From contig JBKJRC010000006.1 in the NCBI GenBank assembly GCA_046594915.1, positions 124,001 through 188,000 on the forward strand: a DNA stretch of 64,000 nucleotides, given 5' to 3'. This document shows, one piece after another, positions 1 to 7,778 of this stretch. Numbering within the stretch: the first letter of the stretch is position 1; every line of letters begins with the position of its first letter. A program made the translations under genes and the position numbers. The notes beneath the pieces are model-generated. The model made no database searches. It was not told the DNA's origin and was given only the letters and a program-made list of their open reading frames with translations. This stretch comes from Methylotenera_A sp046594915. GTDB lineage: Bacteria > Pseudomonadota > Gammaproteobacteria > Burkholderiales > Methylophilaceae.

Positions 1-641
1 GCATGTTCGCCCACCAGCGGTAGCCATTGGTCACGTTTTGCCAGCATATCCGCCAATAACTCGGTGAGTTTTTCAATATCATTTTGCATAAACCGCAGCG
101 CCGTACTCACGGTGTCATTTAAGCTATGTTCATTCGCTACTTGCGCCAATGCAAGCTGGGCTGCGGTTTGATAATGTGCATCAGCATCTAAGCTCACCAT
201 CGGCTGACCGCCAAACCGGCTTAATAACGGCATTTGCCGCGCAAAATTACTACAGAGTGCATCCATGGTTTGGATACGCAACCGCGCAGGTTGCGATAGC
301 AATTGCCAGCCGCAATTTTTAGCATGTGCAAGCGCAGCAAGTGCTAAATCGCGCGTCACTTGTTTGTGCGGTGCGTCAAATGCGGTATTATTTTCTGCCG
401 CTTCCAGCGACATTAAAATGCGGTTACGCATTTCAGCGGCGGCTTTGTTGGTAAAAGTGAGTGCTATAATTTCTTCAGGCGATGCCACCGTAGCCAGTAA
501 TTTTAAATAGCGCTGCGTTAACAGCTCTGTTTTGCCTGCGCCCGCTGGCGCTTCTACAATAAAATTGTCCAACGCCAATGCGCGCTGGCGATTTTGGCTG
601 TCCTGTTCAATTAATGTTGGTTGAATTAATGCATTATTCAT
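1..641 (-). CDS. UvrD/AddA-type ATP-dependent helicase, N-terminal part (runs off left edge)
   Basis: The first about 213 residues of a superfamily 1 helicase, starting at the ATG at 641-639 and continuing beyond base 1. The Walker A motif APAGAGKTE lies near residues 29-37, followed by LTFTNKAAAEMRNRI (motif Ia of UvrD/RecB helicases) and a TMDALC segment matching the TIDSFC motif of the family. It starts 21 bases after the stop of the RecB-family nuclease gene upstream, so the two are probably one operon acting as an AddAB/RecBC-like helicase-nuclease in double-strand break repair. The motor function is seen directly; whether the missing C-terminal part also carries a nuclease domain cannot be judged. 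Confidence 0.85.
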   Translation of the reverse strand, partial: MNNALIQPTLIEQDSQNRQRALALDNFIVEAPAGAGKTELLTQRYLKLLATVASPEEIIALTFTNKAAAEMRNRILMSLEAAENNTAFDAPHKQVTRDLALAALAHAKNCGWQLLSQPARLRIQTMDALCSNFARQMPLLSRFGGQPMVSLDADAHYQTAAQLALAQVANEHSLNDTVSTALRFMQNDIEKLTELLADMLAKRDQWLPLVGEH

Positions 642-662
642 AAGGAATATTTATTTAAGGCG

Positions 663-3353
663 TTATTTTTGATGTTGTTCAAACTGCAATGCGCGTTCTG
701 GCAAACGTAATAAAGGCTTCACATCGCAATACAGTAAATCCGCTTCATTTTCAAATTGCACGTTGGCAACACCTGCTTTAATCTCTTGTGCAATCGCGGT
801 TAAACTTTGCTGCCAGTGCGAGATTAACGCTTCAAAACTGGCAAAATCCTTAAAAGCAGAGTTACTTTTTAACTCTGAAAATGGCTTAATGTTGGGCAAC
901 GCATCGTTTTCGGCCACGCCGCTAAATTGAGGTTCCAGTAAGTCGATTTTGGCAAAACAGGCGGCAACCACTTGTTGATCTTTTAGCACTAACGCGGCAT
1001 ACAAAGGTAATTGCGGCTTGCCGATGCGCGCATCTGCCCAACTGCTGTGGTTGGGGTTGCTGCTACCAGTTTTGTAATCGATAATGACTAAGCCGCCATC
1101 AGTTAACGCATCAATTCGATCGATGCGTAGCGTAATTTCTAAGCCTGCAATATTTAAAATATGCTGCGCTTCACAGGCTTGTACCGTGAAATCTGCGCGC
1201 TGTTTTTCTAGTTGTAACCAATTATTAATGAGCGGCTGCAAGCGATGTTGCTCAATTTGCAGAATTTGTTTAGGCACATTTTCAACTGCTCGAGTTGTTT
1301 TAAAAACTGCGTCGATAGCATCTTTAATGGCCGCTTCAAGCGCACTGGCTGACAGCGAATTAAGATGAGAAACATCTTTACAGTTTAACCAAAACTGTTG
1401 CAATACCGCATGGATTAAGTTACCGCGCGCAAGGCTGTCCAGTCCGTCAGTTGGACTTTGCAGCGATTTTGCGCCCAAGCGATATTGATAAAAAGCCCAG
1501 GCGGGGCAAATGGCTTGCGCCTCAAATAAAGCACTGCCGCCGCGCAGTTTCTCTGCTATGCCGATTTCTGGCGCCATCGCGTCATGAATCAATTCAATAT
1601 TGGATTGCGCCTGCGCGCTAAGTGATTCAGCCATGGTGCGTATGTTCGCAACAGTATTCGCAAATGGCAGCTTGTTTAATAAAGGTGAGGCGCGCAACTC
1701 ACGATCCCCCTCTTTGCGTGCCCACGAAAATACAATTGCATTGGCGCTATTAATTAAGCGTTGCTGTACTTTTTGCGCAAAATCGGCCTGAATGTCCGTA
1801 TCCGCATTGGGCATGTTGAAATCGCGCTGCAACTTAATCGGCAATAGCGCGTTTGGCCTTGCTGGCGGAGGCCAATGTTGATCGTTCATGCCAAGCACCC
1901 ATGCGCCATCTAATGGTGTTGCGCTGGTTTCTAGCATGCCAAGCAACTGTAAACGCGGGTTGCCAACGGTTTCGGGTAAAAACATGCTGGCGACGCAGAT
2001 TTGATTGATTTTATTAACCGCATCCATCGCCGAAATCGGGCCAGTTAATGCATTTAAATCGGCAAAATGTTGTAGCGCCTTTAACCACGATTGCTGCGCC
2101 TGATATTCAAAACTACTCAAGCTGCGCGCGTTTGCCCAGTTTACATTGTTTAATAATTGGTTAAATTGCGTCGCCCAATCGGATGGTTTTTGTTTGCTGC
2201 GCCATTGTATTTGCGCGTTCTGTAGAATAGTCAAGTGCGTCACAAATTGCCCCAGTGCTGTATCAGCGGTTTTTTGCGCCAATAGAATCAAGCTTTGCAA
2301 GCTAACATTGCGAGCTAACTTTTTGCGCATTTGTGCATCCAGCAAATGCCGCGCGTCGGTTTCCGTTTCAGCGCCCCAAAATACATCCAGCAATAACGCA
2401 CTTAAATCCGCTTGCGTGCTGCTTTGCCCATTGCTCGCCAAGCGCAATAATCGCAACGCGGTGGCAACCATTGCGTGCTCACTTAACGCTGCACCAACTG
2501 AAAAATCCAGGATGCGTGGCGACTCAAACAAGCTGGGCTGCAAAGTTTCAGGGTGAAAAGTGTCGTCTAGTAAATCCGCTAATTTGCGGCGGATATTAGC
2601 CAACACAGGCGTAACAATCGCTAAATTTGCCTGTGGATTTTGCGTTAAGTTTTGTTTTGCCCAAGCCACCGCAGCGCGACATTCTGCGTCAATATCGTCG
2701 CAGGCAAGTTGTTTCGCGTCTTGAGTACTTTGTACGTTTTGCAAAAAACTTATGTTGACATTTTTTGCATTTAAATGATCAATTAATCGTTGCTCAAGTG
2801 GCGTGATGCGATCAAATCCAGCCAGTTCGATTGCCTCTGGTAAAGGTAAAGCGTAATTCGCTAAAATATCCGCTTGTAAAGCCAATAGCCGTGCAGATTC
2901 CAGCGCATTATTCTGTGCACACAGTGCTTGAAAAGCCTGTCGCCAGCGTAAAAACTGCCGTGTTTCTACCGTTTGAAAATAGCGGTTTAAATACTCATCA
3001 TTTACTTGCCATTCAATCAGTAGTTGATTCGCCTGCATCGCCGCGTCTGCCAAACTAGCGATATCAAATAATTCTGCTAATTGGTGTTTTTGTATGCTGC
3101 TTTGAATCGCCTGTTGCCACAGTATTTTTTCGGTGATTGCATTTAAATAAAGGGCAGGAAAAGTGCGTGAATCCAGTTCGTTAGCCAGCAATGCTTGTTG
3201 CGTTAGTTGATTTAACCACTGCTGCATGGTCATAATTTGCGGCGTTTGCCAGTTCGTTTGCCTAAGCGATAATTGTTGCTGATAATGCAGTTGCAAGCCG
3301 CGGCTTAAGCGTGCTGTTGCACATAATATTAATTGAGACGTCAAATTTAACAT
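663..3353 (-). CDS. PD-(D/E)XK RecB-family nuclease / AddB-like DNA repair protein
   Basis: An 896-residue protein. The first two thirds look like an inactive helicase-like region as in AddB; the C-terminal 250 residues hold the nuclease: GNLIHAVLQQFW (H648), RIDRID (743-748) and IIDYKTG (D759, K761). This matches the proteobacterial family of probable DNA repair proteins encoded next to a UvrD-like helicase. I chose the ATG at 3353 (MLNLTSQLI) because a reading 52 codons longer would run into the divergent gene at 3430 and begins with unrelated sequence. AddB-like proteins usually carry four Fe-S cysteines around the nuclease domain; here C616 and C876 remain, but the partners expected near C876 are leucines. 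The downstream helicase follows after 21 bases. Confidence 0.85.
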   Translation of the reverse strand: MLNLTSQLILCATARLSRGLQLHYQQQLSLRQTNWQTPQIMTMQQWLNQLTQQALLANELDSRTFPALYLNAITEKILWQQAIQSSIQKHQLAELFDIASLADAAMQANQLLIEWQVNDEYLNRYFQTVETRQFLRWRQAFQALCAQNNALESARLLALQADILANYALPLPEAIELAGFDRITPLEQRLIDHLNAKNVNISFLQNVQSTQDAKQLACDDIDAECRAAVAWAKQNLTQNPQANLAIVTPVLANIRRKLADLLDDTFHPETLQPSLFESPRILDFSVGAALSEHAMVATALRLLRLASNGQSSTQADLSALLLDVFWGAETETDARHLLDAQMRKKLARNVSLQSLILLAQKTADTALGQFVTHLTILQNAQIQWRSKQKPSDWATQFNQLLNNVNWANARSLSSFEYQAQQSWLKALQHFADLNALTGPISAMDAVNKINQICVASMFLPETVGNPRLQLLGMLETSATPLDGAWVLGMNDQHWPPPARPNALLPIKLQRDFNMPNADTDIQADFAQKVQQRLINSANAIVFSWARKEGDRELRASPLLNKLPFANTVANIRTMAESLSAQAQSNIELIHDAMAPEIGIAEKLRGGSALFEAQAICPAWAFYQYRLGAKSLQSPTDGLDSLARGNLIHAVLQQFWLNCKDVSHLNSLSASALEAAIKDAIDAVFKTTRAVENVPKQILQIEQHRLQPLINNWLQLEKQRADFTVQACEAQHILNIAGLEITLRIDRIDALTDGGLVIIDYKTGSSNPNHSSWADARIGKPQLPLYAALVLKDQQVVAACFAKIDLLEPQFSGVAENDALPNIKPFSELKSNSAFKDFASFEALISHWQQSLTAIAQEIKAGVANVQFENEADLLYCDVKPLLRLPERALQFEQHQK

Positions 3354-3429
3354 GTCGTTATTGTAGGCGAACTTGCAGTAAAATGGCGGCATAAACTTGT
3401 TATCATGCGCCATTTTCAGGGGTAAAAAG

Positions 3430-3831
3430 ATGTTAAGTAAGCTCGCTAAATTATTCAAAATATTGCTACTGGCAATTATTATTCCAATCACTTTATTTGC
3501 TTTATACACTTGGGCTGCGCTTAGTTGGGTGTATTCAACGGGCGAGCGGGCGGGTTATGTGCAAAAATTTTCAGAAAAAGGCTATATCTGCAAAACCTAT
3601 GAAGGCGAATTGGTGCTGGTTTCCATGCCCGGCACGCAGGCTGAAAAGTTTATGTTCACTGTAAAAGATCAATCATTGGTTGAAAAAATCAATAACAGTT
3701 TGGGTAAGCGCGTGCGATTAACTTACGAGGAACACAAAGGCATTCCGGGCAGTTGTTTTGGCGAAACACCTTATTATGTACAAAATGTGCAGCTGCTGGA
3801 AAACGATTCGTTTAATTTGCCGTTTAATTAA
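3430..3831 (+). CDS. Small single-pass membrane protein of unknown function
   Basis: A 133-residue protein with one strong hydrophobic segment near the N-terminus (about residues 9-32), then a soluble domain containing YSTGERAGYVQKFS, KGYICKTYEGEL and a late GIPGSCFGETPYYV segment. Its two cysteines could form a disulfide if the domain is periplasmic. Similar short proteins are widespread in beta- and gammaproteobacteria as uncharacterised proteins. The ATG at 3430 has a clear AGGGG ribosome site about 8 bases upstream; an in-frame ATG at 3397 lacks one. It diverges from the nuclease gene and is followed 12 bases later by greB, so the two may be cotranscribed. No function can be assigned. Confidence 0.7.
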   Translation: MLSKLAKLFKILLLAIIIPITLFALYTWAALSWVYSTGERAGYVQKFSEKGYICKTYEGELVLVSMPGTQAEKFMFTVKDQSLVEKINNSLGKRVRLTYEEHKGIPGSCFGETPYYVQNVQLLENDSFNLPFN

Positions 3832-3843
3832 CAGCTGACTTAA

Positions 3844-4350
3844 ATGGCTACCACGGACGAAAAAAACTATATTACGCCACAAGGCTTTGCCGCTTTGCAG
3901 GCAGAGTTTCATGCGCTGTATAAAATTGAGCGGCCCGAAGTGGTGCGCACGGTTTCGTGGGCCGCCAGCAATGGCGATAGATCGGAGAATGGCGATTATA
4001 TTTACGGCAAGCGTCGTTTGCGCCAGATTGATAGTCGTTGCCGCCATTTGATGCGCCGTATGGACTTAGCAGAAATCGTCGATGCAGAAAAGCAACAGCA
4101 TTTAGAAAAAGTATTTTTTGGCGCCTGGGTAACGTTGTTTAGCTTGGCAGACGATACCGAACATGTGTATCGCATTGTCGGCAAAGACGAACTGGAGCCG
4201 ACTAAAGGCTATATCAGTTGGGTTTCACCGCTAGCAAAAGCGATGCTGGGCAAAGGTTTAGGCGATGCTGTGCGAGTAGTTACACCAAAAGGCGAAGAGA
4301 CGTTTGAAGTAGTGGATATTCGTTATATTTCAGTTGAAATAACTGATTGA
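3844..4350 (+). CDS. greB: Transcription elongation factor GreB
   Basis: 168 residues with the Gre layout: an N-terminal antiparallel coiled coil (about 1-85) and a C-terminal FKBP-like domain that binds RNA polymerase. The tip of the coiled coil holds the acidic residues of Gre factors in NGDRSENGDYIYGKRRL (D45, E48, D51), which hold Mg2+ in the polymerase active site and drive cleavage of backtracked RNA. The YIYGKRRLRQID wording is that of GreB, not GreA. The gene starts 12 bases after the small membrane protein with no strong ribosome site, consistent with reinitiation. Function is well supported by family resemblance. Confidence 0.93.
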   Translation: MATTDEKNYITPQGFAALQAEFHALYKIERPEVVRTVSWAASNGDRSENGDYIYGKRRLRQIDSRCRHLMRRMDLAEIVDAEKQQHLEKVFFGAWVTLFSLADDTEHVYRIVGKDELEPTKGYISWVSPLAKAMLGKGLGDAVRVVTPKGEETFEVVDIRYISVEITD

Positions 4351-4392
4351 GTCGAGATATTGCACGGGCTAATTAAACTGACTGATTGAACT

Positions 4393-4411
4393 TGCGCTAT
4401 TAGTGCGCTAT
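4393..4411 (+). promoter_or_regulatory. Direct repeat TGCGCTAT-TAG-TGCGCTAT upstream of the cysteine-rich gene
   Basis: Two identical 8-base units, TGCGCTAT at 4393-4400 and 4404-4411, are spaced 11 bases apart, one helical turn, and end 10 bases before the ATG at 4422. A protein contacting one face of the DNA could bind such repeats, so this is a candidate operator for the metal-efflux cluster. It is not a classical CueR or CusR box; the assignment is inference. Confidence 0.35.
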
Positions 4412-4421
4412 CCTAGTTTGT

Positions 4422-4814
4422 ATGTTGAAACGTTTTACACCTTTTTTTGCATGGATTTTGCTGGTATTAATGCCGATGCAAGCTTTGGCGACCGCCAATG
4501 TGCTGGTCTGCAACAGCATGATGCAATCCAAAGTTAACCAGTATAATACCGCTGATATGCCGTGCCGTGATATGGCAAATATGGTTGAATTTTCTCAACA
4601 ATCTTCAGACAAACAGCTAAACCCTTGCTGCAAACCAACTTGTAAAAGCATTTGCGCTACGCTGTGTGCAAGTGTAAGTGCGGTTACTTCGCTGCAAAGC
4701 GATATTAAGCCTGCCGATTTTTTAGCTTCCACTCCATTGATGAGTATGTTGCATCAATCTTACGCTTCTATCACATTACCTAGTCTGCAACGCCCGCCCA
4801 TACTCCTTTCTTAA
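4422..4814 (+). CDS. Exported cysteine-rich small protein heading the Cus cluster
   Basis: 130 residues with an N-terminal hydrophobic signal segment (about 7-24, with an ALA cleavage-type end). The mature part has cysteines at 30, 48, 69, 70, 74, 78 and 82. The last group reads CCKPTCKSICATLC: cysteines every four residues, which would line one face of a helix. A methionine pair (NSMMQSK) and a histidine (MLHQSY) add further soft-metal ligands. It lies directly upstream of cusC, cusB and cusA-like genes, so a periplasmic Cu(I)/Ag(I) binding role is plausible, but I do not recognise the family. A terminator-like hairpin separates it from the next gene, so it may be made in excess of the pump. 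Confidence 0.7.
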   Translation: MLKRFTPFFAWILLVLMPMQALATANVLVCNSMMQSKVNQYNTADMPCRDMANMVEFSQQSSDKQLNPCCKPTCKSICATLCASVSAVTSLQSDIKPADFLASTPLMSMLHQSYASITLPSLQRPPILLS

Positions 4815-4823
4815 CGATAATTT

Positions 4824-4855
4824 GTCACGTCTATAGAGTAGACGTGACGCTATTT
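4824..4855 (+). terminator. Strong hairpin with T-tract between the cysteine-rich gene and cusC
   Basis: A perfect 10-base stem, GTCACGTCTA (4824-4833) and TAGACGTGAC (4839-4848), with a 5-base loop, is followed by GCTATTTTT. It sits 10 bases after the stop of the cysteine-rich gene and 24 bases before cusC. This looks like an intrinsic, probably partial, terminator or a 3'-end-stabilising hairpin that lowers expression of the pump relative to the first gene. Confidence 0.65.
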
Positions 4856-4878
4856 TTAAGCGTTATTAGGAGTATTTT

Positions 4879-6147
4879 ATGAATATCCCACGTGTAGTTA
4901 AATGCCTGCTATTTAGTTACTGCATGTTGTTCAGCTTTGCTGTCTACGCAGAGCAGCCATTAAGCTTAGGCGAGGCTATTTTGCTGGCAACCCAGAACCA
5001 ACCTTTACTACAATCGCTGGATGATGCTGCCATTTCATCGCGTGAAGCGGCGGTGGCCGAGGGTCAATTGCCGGATCCAAAAATAAAATTTGGCGTGATC
5101 AATTTACCTGTTACTACTCGTGATGCATTGCGTTACAACCGCGATGACCAAACCATGGCTAATGTGGGATTTTCGCAAGAGATGGTTCCGCTGGATAAAC
5201 GCGAGGCCGCTTTTAACCGCATGACAGCACAAGCCAATCAATTTCAAACTGAGCAGGCAGTCCTAATTAAGTCTATCGAACGTGATGTTGCGCTAGCGTG
5301 GCTAGATACTTACGAAGCCCAGCGCAAAACCGAGTTGTATCAGCGCATTATTGATGATATGGCGGCTGAACGCAAAGTGCTGGCGGCCAGTGTGAGTTCT
5401 GGCGCGGCAAAAAGTAGCGAAGTGTTGCGAGTGGATGCAGAAATATCCTTAATGAACGAAAAACATATTTTGGCAGCGCGTGACGAGCGTAAAGCCAGGG
5501 CTAGCTTAACCCGCTGGCTAGGCCAATCCGCATCACGTTCCATTTCTACCAATTTGCCTGTGATGGCTGATTCTTTGAATCTTCAAACGGCACAAAAAGA
5601 AATTGAGAAGCATCCGTTATTATTGAATGCACATCAAGCCGAACGAGTCGCCCAATTTGAGGTAGAACAAGCAAAAGCGAATTTGCAGCGTAATTGGAGC
5701 TGGGAAGTGGGTTATGGTAAACGTTTTGCCGATCGTAGCGATATGCTGACGTTTCAAGTGGCGATTGATTTACAACTGGATAAAGCCAATCGGCAAGATA
5801 GGCGTACAGCAGAAAAATTGGTGCTGGTGGAAAAAGCCCGCAAACTAACCGAAGATAAACGGCGCGAACTTATCGCTGAGCTGGAAAATGCAAGGGCAGA
5901 TGCAGAAGCCGCAGATAGCCGTGAAAAAGAGCATTTAGCGGTATTGATTCCTAATGCCAAAGCACGGTTAAGCCTTGCGCAGGCTGCCTATACTTCTGGT
6001 ACACAGACCTTATCTGAAGTATGGGAAACGCGCAGAAATTTAATTGAAGTTGAGCTAGATCATTGGAACATTCTCACGGATCGACAGCGTGCGGCGATTA
6101 AGCTGAATTATCTACTGAATAATTTAAACGCTGGGAGTCAATCATGA
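4879..6147 (+). CDS. cusC: TolC-family outer membrane factor of the Cus-type efflux system
   Basis: 422 residues with a signal peptide (about 1-24, ending FAVYAEQ) and the repeated long helices and LSLGEAILLATQNQP start of outer membrane efflux proteins. It would form the trimeric outer membrane duct for the CusB and CusA products encoded downstream. There is a good AGGAG ribosome site 8 bases before the ATG. Its stop overlaps the start of cusB (ATGA-type), showing translational coupling. Specificity for Cu/Ag is inferred from the neighbours, since outer membrane factors carry little substrate information. It is somewhat shorter than E. coli CusC and shows no obvious lipobox cysteine, so it probably lacks the lipid anchor. 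Confidence 0.85.
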   Translation: MNIPRVVKCLLFSYCMLFSFAVYAEQPLSLGEAILLATQNQPLLQSLDDAAISSREAAVAEGQLPDPKIKFGVINLPVTTRDALRYNRDDQTMANVGFSQEMVPLDKREAAFNRMTAQANQFQTEQAVLIKSIERDVALAWLDTYEAQRKTELYQRIIDDMAAERKVLAASVSSGAAKSSEVLRVDAEISLMNEKHILAARDERKARASLTRWLGQSASRSISTNLPVMADSLNLQTAQKEIEKHPLLLNAHQAERVAQFEVEQAKANLQRNWSWEVGYGKRFADRSDMLTFQVAIDLQLDKANRQDRRTAEKLVLVEKARKLTEDKRRELIAELENARADAEAADSREKEHLAVLIPNAKARLSLAQAAYTSGTQTLSEVWETRRNLIEVELDHWNILTDRQRAAIKLNYLLNNLNAGSQS

Positions 6148-7778
6148 AAAAAATCCATATCATTATCGTGGTTGTTCTAATCGCTATATTTACAGGATTA
6201 GGCTGGTTTTTTGGGCAAAAAAAATTATTGACCAGCATGTCTGATGGCATCAAAAACGATATGCCAAAGACGAGTTCACAAGGTATTGTTCAAGATGACA
6301 GCGGCAAAACCGTTAAGTATTGGTACGACCCGATGGTGCCTGCACAAAAATTTGATAAGCCGGGTAAATCCCCTTTTATGGATATGATGCTGGAACCTAA
6401 ATATGCCAATGAAGCTAGTGGCGGCGAAGAAGGTGGCGTAGCGATTTCCTCACAAACTGCACAAAACCTTGGCATTCGACTTGAAAAAGTTGAGATGGCA
6501 AGCTTTGGCGAGTCATTATCAGCGGTTGGACGGATTGAGGCAGATGAACGCCGTTTTTATGCAGTGCAAACCCGTATGCCTGGCTTTGTAGAAAAGCTGT
6601 TTGTGCGTGCAATCGGCGACCCTGTGCAAAAAGGTCAAAAAATAGCTGAAATATATGCACCAGAAATTTTAGCCGCGCAGCAAGAATATTTAACGTTAAT
6701 TTCTTTTGGGCAAGGACCGCTTAATAGGATTGATGCAGATGACTTGCTTAAACAAGCAGCGCGCAATCGTTTGAAGTTGCTGGGTATGACCGAAAGCGAG
6801 ATTAAAGCCATCACACAATCTGGTAAAGCGCATACAAGGTTTAGTGTTTATTCACCAGCAAATGGTGTACTCACAGAGCTAGGAGTGCGTGAAGGAGCGC
6901 AGTTGATGCCGGGCACTTCTCTCATGCAAATCACCAATCTATCTCAGGTATGGTTGATTGCAGAAATTCCAGAACGTGATACTGCCTTGTTAAAGCTTGG
7001 TTTGGAGGCTGAGGTACAGCTACAAAGTTTAGTTGGTGAAACCTTCAAAGGTAAAGTCAGCTATTTATACCCCACGTTAGATGATGCTTCAAGAACCCTA
7101 CAAGTGCGTGTTGAGTTGCCTAACAAGCAAAATCGTTTGCGTCCTGGCATGTATGGTAACGTGTTGTTTACAGGAAAAACGTATGAAGCATTATCAGTAT
7201 CAACCGAAAGCATTATCGCCACTGGCAAACGCAAAATTGTCATTGTAAAAGAGGTTAATGGTTATCGCCCCGTTGAGGTGACAACAGGCCAAGAGCGCGA
7301 CAGTTTTACCGAAGTTTTAAGTGGATTGAGCCAAGGCGAAGAAGTGGTGGTTTCCGGGCAATTCTTGATTGATTCTGAAGCATCGCTATCTGGCGTGCTG
7401 GCAAGGCTTTCACAGCAAGATAATCCAACAGAAAAAAGCATGAGTGGTATGGAAATGTCCATGCAGAAATCCATGGACAAGCCGATGACTGCTGAAAAAA
7501 TGCCTAAAGGTCGCGGTAAAGTGGTGGATATAGATGCCAAATCAGGCAAAGTGACGCTAGATCACGGGCCTATAAAAGAGCTAGGTTGGCCATCGATGAC
7601 CATGGGGTTTGAGGTTAAAGATAGCAAGCAACTGAAAAAGCTTACAGTTGGCGATGAAGTGGAATTTGATTTAAAAGCGGATGCGCCAGAAACTCCAGAT
7701 AGGCCAGCACAATATAACATTGACCGGGTTGAAAAAGCACCAAGCATGAAAGACGGTATGAAAGGTGCAACACCATGA
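6144..7778 (+). CDS. cusB: Periplasmic adaptor CusB with fused C-terminal CusF-type metal-binding domain
   Basis: 544 residues: an N-terminal membrane anchor (about 5-23); a heavy-metal-binding segment (about 57-88, YWYDPMVPAQKFDKPGKSPF then MDMMLEPKY); the lipoyl/barrel-sandwich and beta-barrel domains of RND adaptors; then a linker rich in methionine (MSGMEMSMQKSMDKPM); and finally a CusF-like domain (about 455-535). The CusF Cu(I)/Ag(I) ligands are all present: H474, W482, M485 and M487 in HGPIKELGWPSMTMGF. In E. coli CusF is a separate periplasmic chaperone that hands metal to CusB, so this fusion tethers the donor to the adaptor. Both ends overlap neighbouring genes by four bases. Confidence 0.93.
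   Translation: MKKIHIIIVVVLIAIFTGLGWFFGQKKLLTSMSDGIKNDMPKTSSQGIVQDDSGKTVKYWYDPMVPAQKFDKPGKSPFMDMMLEPKYANEASGGEEGGVAISSQTAQNLGIRLEKVEMASFGESLSAVGRIEADERRFYAVQTRMPGFVEKLFVRAIGDPVQKGQKIAEIYAPEILAAQQEYLTLISFGQGPLNRIDADDLLKQAARNRLKLLGMTESEIKAITQSGKAHTRFSVYSPANGVLTELGVREGAQLMPGTSLMQITNLSQVWLIAEIPERDTALLKLGLEAEVQLQSLVGETFKGKVSYLYPTLDDASRTLQVRVELPNKQNRLRPGMYGNVLFTGKTYEALSVSTESIIATGKRKIVIVKEVNGYRPVEVTTGQERDSFTEVLSGLSQGEEVVVSGQFLIDSEASLSGVLARLSQQDNPTEKSMSGMEMSMQKSMDKPMTAEKMPKGRGKVVDIDAKSGKVTLDHGPIKELGWPSMTMGFEVKDSKQLKKLTVGDEVEFDLKADAPETPDRPAQYNIDRVEKAPSMKDGMKGATP

Noticed and set aside
641..663. Helicase-nuclease pair as a phage-defence system
   Set aside because: The pair fits a chromosomal AddAB-like repair system and no defence genes are nearby.
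2146..2599. Overlapping plus-strand frames inside the RecB-family nuclease gene
   Set aside because: Cys- and Arg-rich translations typical of antisense frames; the minus-strand gene has clear nuclease motifs.
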